A stretch of 64,000 nt of DNA, taken from positions 50,319,098-50,383,097 of the forward strand of contig JBANSL010000020.1 in assembly GCA_037127255.1 (NCBI GenBank), in the 5' to 3' direction. The notes beneath the pieces are model-generated. The model was not told the DNA's origin and made no database searches. It was given only the letters and a program-made list of their open reading frames with translations. Shown one piece after another: positions 59,093 through 64,000 of the stretch (within the stretch, counting starts at the first letter, position 1; every line of letters begins with the position of its first letter). Origin of the DNA: Persicaria tinctoria. Its lineage: Eukaryota; Streptophyta; Magnoliopsida; Caryophyllales; Polygonaceae. The position numbers and the translations under genes are program-made.

Positions 59093-59475
59093 ACTTTAAA
59101 CATTTACAGTATATCCTAGATTAGACATAATTAGATGCAATAATTTCAGAGGAGGAGCCCTCAGGCCTCAACTACCTCGATCAATGGATCATACACTCAT
59201 TCGTACGCTTGAATTGTGTTGATCCCTCCCTTTTTTTTTTTTTTTTTTTTGAATATGTTGATCCCTCCCTTTCAACTTCAAGAATCAAGATAGACAACCA
59301 CAATCCAAATTATTGTTGAGATTGACTCCATAGATTTAAGTCATCACATCAAATCAGCCGAAATTTGCGGCTGAAACACATTCACCACCCTAAAATATCT
59401 CATCTCATATATCACATGATCCAATGAACATCACCTACATGGCTACATGACTCCTTACTTCACTCTTTACCCCAT

Positions 59476-59745
59476 TAAATTATTTTAATATTTATTTAAT
59501 TTCAAAAAAAATTATATTCATACTTTAAACATCTATTTTTATATGGTTATAAACTTTTATTTTGAAAAAACATGTTTTATTTTTTTTTTAAAATTATATT
59601 TTGTGAGATGCCTTTTTAATTTTTTTAAAAAATTAATACGCGATTTTTCAAAATAAAAACTTATAAACATATTAAAATAGATGTGTAGAATATGAATGCA
59701 ATTTTTTAATTTTTTTTAAATTTAAATAAATGTTAAAATAATTTA
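59476..59745. mobile_element. Palindromic AT-rich MITE
   Basis: The left end TAAATTATTTTAATATTTAT mirrors the right end ATAAATGTTAAAATAATTTA. Internal arms also pair (TTTTTATATGG and ATAAACTTTTATTTTGAAAA against TTTTCAAAATAAAAACTTAT). 270 bp, no coding. Confidence 0.7.
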
Positions 59746-60694
59746 GTAATGCAGGAAGTGGAGTAGGGAGGGAAGTAGGGATGGCAATGGGTCGGGTGGT
59801 GGGTGGATGGACCCCCATTTCACTCGACCCACCATTGGTGACTCATTTCCCCATCAATCACACCACCCATATCCACTTCATCCATATCCACTTCACCCAT
59901 ATCCATCGGGTGATCGGGTGAAATATGGGTGAAATGTGAGTGATTTTCCCTAAATGCATGTAATTGAATTCCAATCAACTTGGTACACAAAACAATGTAT
60001 AACATATGCTTATCTTACACATTTAAGTCTTAAATAAGTCTTAAACACATACAATAAGTCTTAAACAACACATGCCACAAGTCTTTAAACACATATCATA
60101 AGTCTAAACATAAGGAAAATAAGTAGTCCGACTTGAATGTGAATCGCTAGTGAGGATGAGGCATCGTCGGCGGCAACTGTGAGCTCAGGGCCTTGCTGGC
60201 GAGTGCGAATGTAGTCTGAGGAGGGAGAATTGAGCGTACAACAGAGAGTCAGAGAGAGACACGAGTGGGGGATGTGTGGATGAAGGGAAGAGAAATTAGG
60301 GTTTACAAAGTTTATATATAGAGGTTGGGTCAGGTGTTTACACTCCTTATTGTGTTTTGTGTTAACAAATATAGGTCATTGATTGATTAGAAATGAATGG
60401 GTGAGATTAATTGAGACTTTTCCTTTTTATTTAAAGAAAAAAGAGTAGGTCCCACCACTTTTATAGCCAACTTGCTTAAACAAAGCGCGTGTGTTTTTTT
60501 GAAGGTAACATTTTTTTTTCATGGGGAGGAAGAAAATTTGCTTGCATCGTGTGTTCGATGAATAATGACGAACAAATTACCGAATAATTTCATATTATCA
60601 ACGAATAATAACTCTGAACTTCCAGATTTTGATTGCATTTTGTGACGTAACGCTTTTTGTATGGGATAACATTATTTTTTGTGTGGTGCACTGT

Positions 60695-61025
60695 TTGAAC
60701 TATTCGATAAGGTGATAGTAATTATTCGCTCACTTATAGTTATTATTCGCTAGTTTGAAAGTAATTATTCGTTAGGTTGATACTAATTATTGGGTAGTTT
60801 TGCCAGTTATTGTTCGCTAGTTTGATAGTAATTATTCGTTAAGTTGATAGTAATTATTCGGTAGTTAATAGTAATTATTCGTTAGGTTAATAGTAATTAT
60901 TCGTTAGGTTAATAGTAATTATTCGTTGGTCAATTACGCAATTATTCGCTAGATTAATAGTAACTATTCGTTAGATTAATAGTAAATATTCGTTAGATTG
61001 ATAGTAATTGTTCGTTAGGTTGAAA
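60695..61025. repeat. 22-24 bp minisatellite, about 14 copies
   Basis: The unit is close to TAATTATTCGTTAGGTTAATAG, with drift (GATAG, GAAAG, CTAG variants) across the array. It lies inside the hAT-like element. Confidence 0.85.
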
Positions 61026-61312
61026 GAGGATGTAATTGTAATGATTGGTTTCCACATCTAATTAACTATATATACAGATGAATAATTCCTTATTATCAAC
61101 GAATATAAACTCTGACTTGCCAAATAATGGCTCTGAACGTGAAATTAATGAAAAACAAAACTAGAAAAATTCTGATCGGACAACAATTTGCATTTGCAAC
61201 AAAGATTTCACATTGACAAACACCAAGAACCGAGTGATTATTTCATCCCGAATATTAAATAGTAATTCAATCAAAACCAACTTAATAAACAGCAATTCAA
61301 GAAATTCCCAAA

Positions 61313-61860
61313 TTGAGTACCGGATTCAAGAAATCCCCAATTGAAGAAATCCCCAATTCAGGAGAGCACTGTCGACTCTTGCGGAACCAAAAGGGGAGGC
61401 TCGCGACGCTTGTGGGAACGAGATGGGAGGCGTCGAGATGCGAGAGAGAAGTCCGAGAGAGAGGCAGCCATTGGAGGCGCTCGGACGAGCTTGATCTTGG
61501 GGTGATAGGCGCAGGTGCGAAGAGAAGCGAGGAGTACGTGGCCGTCGTTGACCGGTGTCAGATTTGGTGCCACATGCAACTTAGGAGGTCCGGCGAGGGA
61601 GGGGATGCTCGCAACGCTTGTGGGAACGAGAGGGGAGGCGTCGAGATGAGAGAGAGAAGTCCAAGAGAGAGAGGTAGCCATTGGAGGCGCTCCGGCGAGC
61701 TTGCTCTTGCAGGGGGCTTCGCCTGGGCCATTTACAGAGGAGGAAGGGGGTGGAGACGGTGATGCGCGTATGGAGGAAGGAGATGTAGATGGTGGAACCT
61801 TTGATAATTAGGGTTTTAACGTGGATGAGTTGTAGGCAGTTACACAATTTGGGTGGGATG
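61313..61860 (-). other. Leader/exon-like segment with internal duplication, captured in the hAT-like element
   Basis: On the minus strand two related blocks about 220 bp apart (61399-61500 and 61611-61708) each contain a start codon and a Ser/Arg/Pro-rich frame: MATSLSWTSLSHLDASPLVP in the right block, and MAASLSDFSLASRRLPSRSH in the left. One frame (61358-61681, 107 residues) spans both. The composition is like a plastid or mitochondrial presequence or a 5' leader, but no family is recognised. Confidence 0.4.
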
Positions 61861-62080
61861 TGATTTACACGCCCTGGAATCCTGGATTATTGAGGGTGTG
61901 GTTTATTGTTCACATGGGGCCCACATTATTTAAAAAGAAATTATATTAATTCTCAATTAATCTCAACCTTTAATTTTAATTCCATCAATGGCCAATATTT
62001 GTTAACACAAAACATGTTAAGCCTTGTAAACATTTGATCTATACTATATATATATATATATATAAAATATTTTATATGGA

Positions 62081-62172
62081 TCGGGTTGAGTGGCGGGTGA
62101 TGGATCGGGTCGAGTGGCGGGTGATGGATCGGGTCGAGTGGCGGGTGATGGATCGGGTGGTGGATCGGGTGC
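62081..62172. repeat. 24-bp subterminal tandem repeat, about 4 copies
   Basis: ATGGATCGGGTCGAGTGGCG units in tandem at the right end of the hAT-like element, next to an (AT)n stretch at 62042-62063. Confidence 0.85.
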
Positions 62173-62319
62173 GGGTGGAGAAAAACTTCACTCCACCCGA
62201 CCCACCACCCATATCCACTTCACATGCATCCACTTTCCACCGGTTTTTTTCGGGGTTTCACCCATTTTTTTGGGTCGGGTGATTCGGGTGCGGGTGAAAT
62301 TGCCATCCCTAGAGGGAAG

Positions 62320-63238
62320 TACATGATTTTGATTGGATACGATCGAGATGCCTCGTAAACCAAAAAAATAAAAAACACTGCTCCTTTTAAATTGTGCCTT
62401 TTAAATTAGGACATGCATTTTTTTTTAAATATACATATTAACCTTATCATTCTTTTTTTTTTTATATACATGAAACAATTCGAGAGATCATACAATAACA
62501 ACCTGATCCATCCTTGAGAAATTGATGGATTGACAGACGAACAAATTGTCATGATACATAACATCGAAAAAAATAGAAATAAAAGGCGCAGCCTATAAAA
62601 CGTCCCATACTAAAATATATGTAAAATCCAGAAACTGAAGTTCACCATGTCGAAAACAAAGACGAAAAATAAAGTTAAAGCATTATCATTATAGTATCGC
62701 AGTTGACTAACAGTATATCAGGATTCTATCTCTTATAGGAAGCAGTGAAGACAAAACTCCAAAGACATGTCTCTCGAAAACTCTAAGGACGAAACCTTAC
62801 ACCTCTTGATTTGCGGGTTGAATCAAAGAATCTCAAGTAAAACAACCTCTCTAGTCTCTAACAACCACATGGTCCACATGTATGTATTTATTACTCAATT
62901 TGCAACCATATAATATCAATCTCCTCCTTTTTCAAATCTCCATAGTATAAACCCGTCCCTGGTGCGCAATATGAATTGAGGAGAATGAAAATGAAATTAT
63001 GATTTGCCCTCCATTCTCTCCCCTCAAAATAATCATTGATTTATTATTTTTGAACGAAAAAAGGATTAATAAAGTATAAGTATATAACCGAAGAACAGTT
63101 GTTATGCTTCACCCTCTCCATCCCCCTTGATCAAATTTGGGGGATATATCTCTATATATATATATCTAATATCTGTATCTGCATTTATATCTGTATTGTA
63201 TGTAATGCGATAAAATTCTTTATACAAATACCATAATT
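62320..63238. other. Non-coding sequence, possible LINE/SINE 3' end on minus
   Basis: A poly-T run at about 62453-62465 could be the tail of a minus-strand retroposon extending to about 62860. No coding motif was seen, so the call is weak. Confidence 0.3.
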
Positions 63239-63336
63239 ATTCTTGTAGAATTCTATGGATTTACAATAGACTTTCGATTTTACTAGATTCTTGTAGAATT
63301 CTATGGATTTACAGATAGACTTTCGATTTTATTAAT
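63239..63336. repeat. 48-bp tandem duplication
   Basis: ATTCTTGTAGAATTCTATGG followed by ATTTACA(G)ATAGACTTTCG occurs twice head to tail. Confidence 0.85.
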
Positions 63337-63342
63337 TCTAAG

Positions 63343-64000
63343 TAGACCTGAGCAAATATGGGCCAACCCGTCCTGAAAAATATACGGACTTTGACAGAGT
63401 AGTTGGCCCAAGCGAGCCGACGGTCCCGACCCGGTAGGCCCAAAGGGCCGGGCTTGGGCAAAGGGTGAAGCCCAAGCGGACCAGCGGGCCCGGCCCGGTT
63501 TTATATTAATATTTTATATATAATTATAATTATAATTATAATGGTATAAGTTATATAGAGTATTATAAAATATATACATAATTTCTATAATTTATAATTG
63601 TATTACGGGTGTCATATTACTACTAAGTGCTAACTATTCTCAATCTTAAACGCTCTCATCTTCAAAATCAAATCCAATTGAGAAATAAGAACCCTAGATG
63701 CTCTCTCTCGCATACTCCGAGTGCCGCTTAAATGTATTGGTACAATATAACGTTGATTTACATTTGTTAGTAAGCTAATATTGTCTAGATTTGCATAACA
63801 TTTGAAAGTATTTATATAATGTTGTGATTTGCCTATTTTTTTAGTTCGATTTCGGACAGAAAACGAATTTGAGACGCTATGCCCGCTTGGCCTGTTGGGC
63901 GGCCCGGCCCGACGAAGAGGGCGGGCTTGGGAAAGGCATTAGGCCTAAATATCGGGCCTATCCCAAGCCCGACCCGGTGTAATGGGCCGAAAAATTGGTT
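63343..64000. mobile_element. hAT-like element with GGGCC/CCCGG-rich ends, runs off right edge
   Basis: Starts TAGACCTGAGCAAATATGGG and is rich in GGGCCGGGCTTGGG-type words at 63360-63500. The mirror-type words (GCGGCCCGGCCCGACG, CCCAAGCCCGACCCGG) appear at 63890-63980, so the right end is very near. AT-rich core, no coding. Confidence 0.65.

Larger units (their letters stand above)
59768..62319. mobile_element. hAT-like element with captured gene-like sequence (body 59776-62311)
   Basis: Ends TAGGGATGGCAAT and ATTGCCATCCCTA form a perfect 13-bp inverted repeat. The perfect 8-bp target duplication GAGGGAAG lies at 59768-59775 and 62312-62319. Subterminal words CGGGT/ACCCA are dense at both ends. 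The 2.5 kb interior has no transposase. It has a GC-rich patch at 60130-60300, a minisatellite at 60695-61025, and a duplicated leader-like segment (61380-61860). It is non-autonomous. Confidence 0.88.

Noticed and set aside
60695..61025. CRISPR-like array
   Set aside because: Units are contiguous with no spacers and the genome is eukaryotic. It is a minisatellite.

Overview
This is a 64 kb window of nuclear DNA from a flowering plant, most likely a eudicot. The evidence is short-exon genes with GT-AG introns, plant-type gene families, and dense Copia, L1-type LINE, RTE, hAT, Mutator-like and Stowaway-like elements in AT-rich spacers. I cannot name the species from sequence alone.

The left third (about 0.9-26.7 kb) is the gene-bearing part. 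It holds five protein genes: an internal alternative NAD(P)H dehydrogenase of mitochondria (NDA type, +, 1157-4197), a NOC2-like nucleolar ribosome-assembly factor (-, 5364-9404), a bS18 ribosomal protein, probably mitochondrial (+, 16328-18277), an intronless CRINKLY4-related receptor kinase broken by one in-frame stop (+, 19138-21612), and a phosphoinositide-specific phospholipase C (-, 24376-26670). NOC2 and bS18 are head to head. The 6.5 kb between them is a composite mobile element (9445-15998) with long inverted arms. Both arms carry the same 5'UTR-like exon with a splice donor, pointing outward into the two genes.

From about 26.9 kb to the end the window is almost entirely repeats and gene remains. 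In order: a dead L1-type LINE (26.9-29.8 kb), a fragment of an ANTH/clathrin-assembly gene, LINE RNase H scraps, several hAT, Mutator-like and Stowaway-like elements with readable target-site duplications, and a degenerate DUF1985/Ulp1-type gene (41.5-46.2 kb). Next is a full-length but dead Copia element (47722-59092, target site ACTTT, non-canonical TA...TA LTR ends), followed by a 2.5 kb hAT-like element (59776-62311) and the start of another hAT-like element that runs off the right edge.

The most unusual structure is inside the Copia element. A second retroelement (52281-57966), flanked by a 5-bp duplication GGAAG, interrupts the Copia gag. Removing it and one GGAAG copy restores the Copia reading frame. 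Its two 1.27-kb terminal repeats are inverted, not direct: the same LTR end lies at both outer borders, and the polypurine tract and a gag-like frame sit between them. This looks like an aberrant double-same-end integration or a pre-integration rearrangement.

Many stop codons in the dead elements fall where Gln, Arg or Trp codons would be expected, which fits C-to-T decay of methylated DNA.
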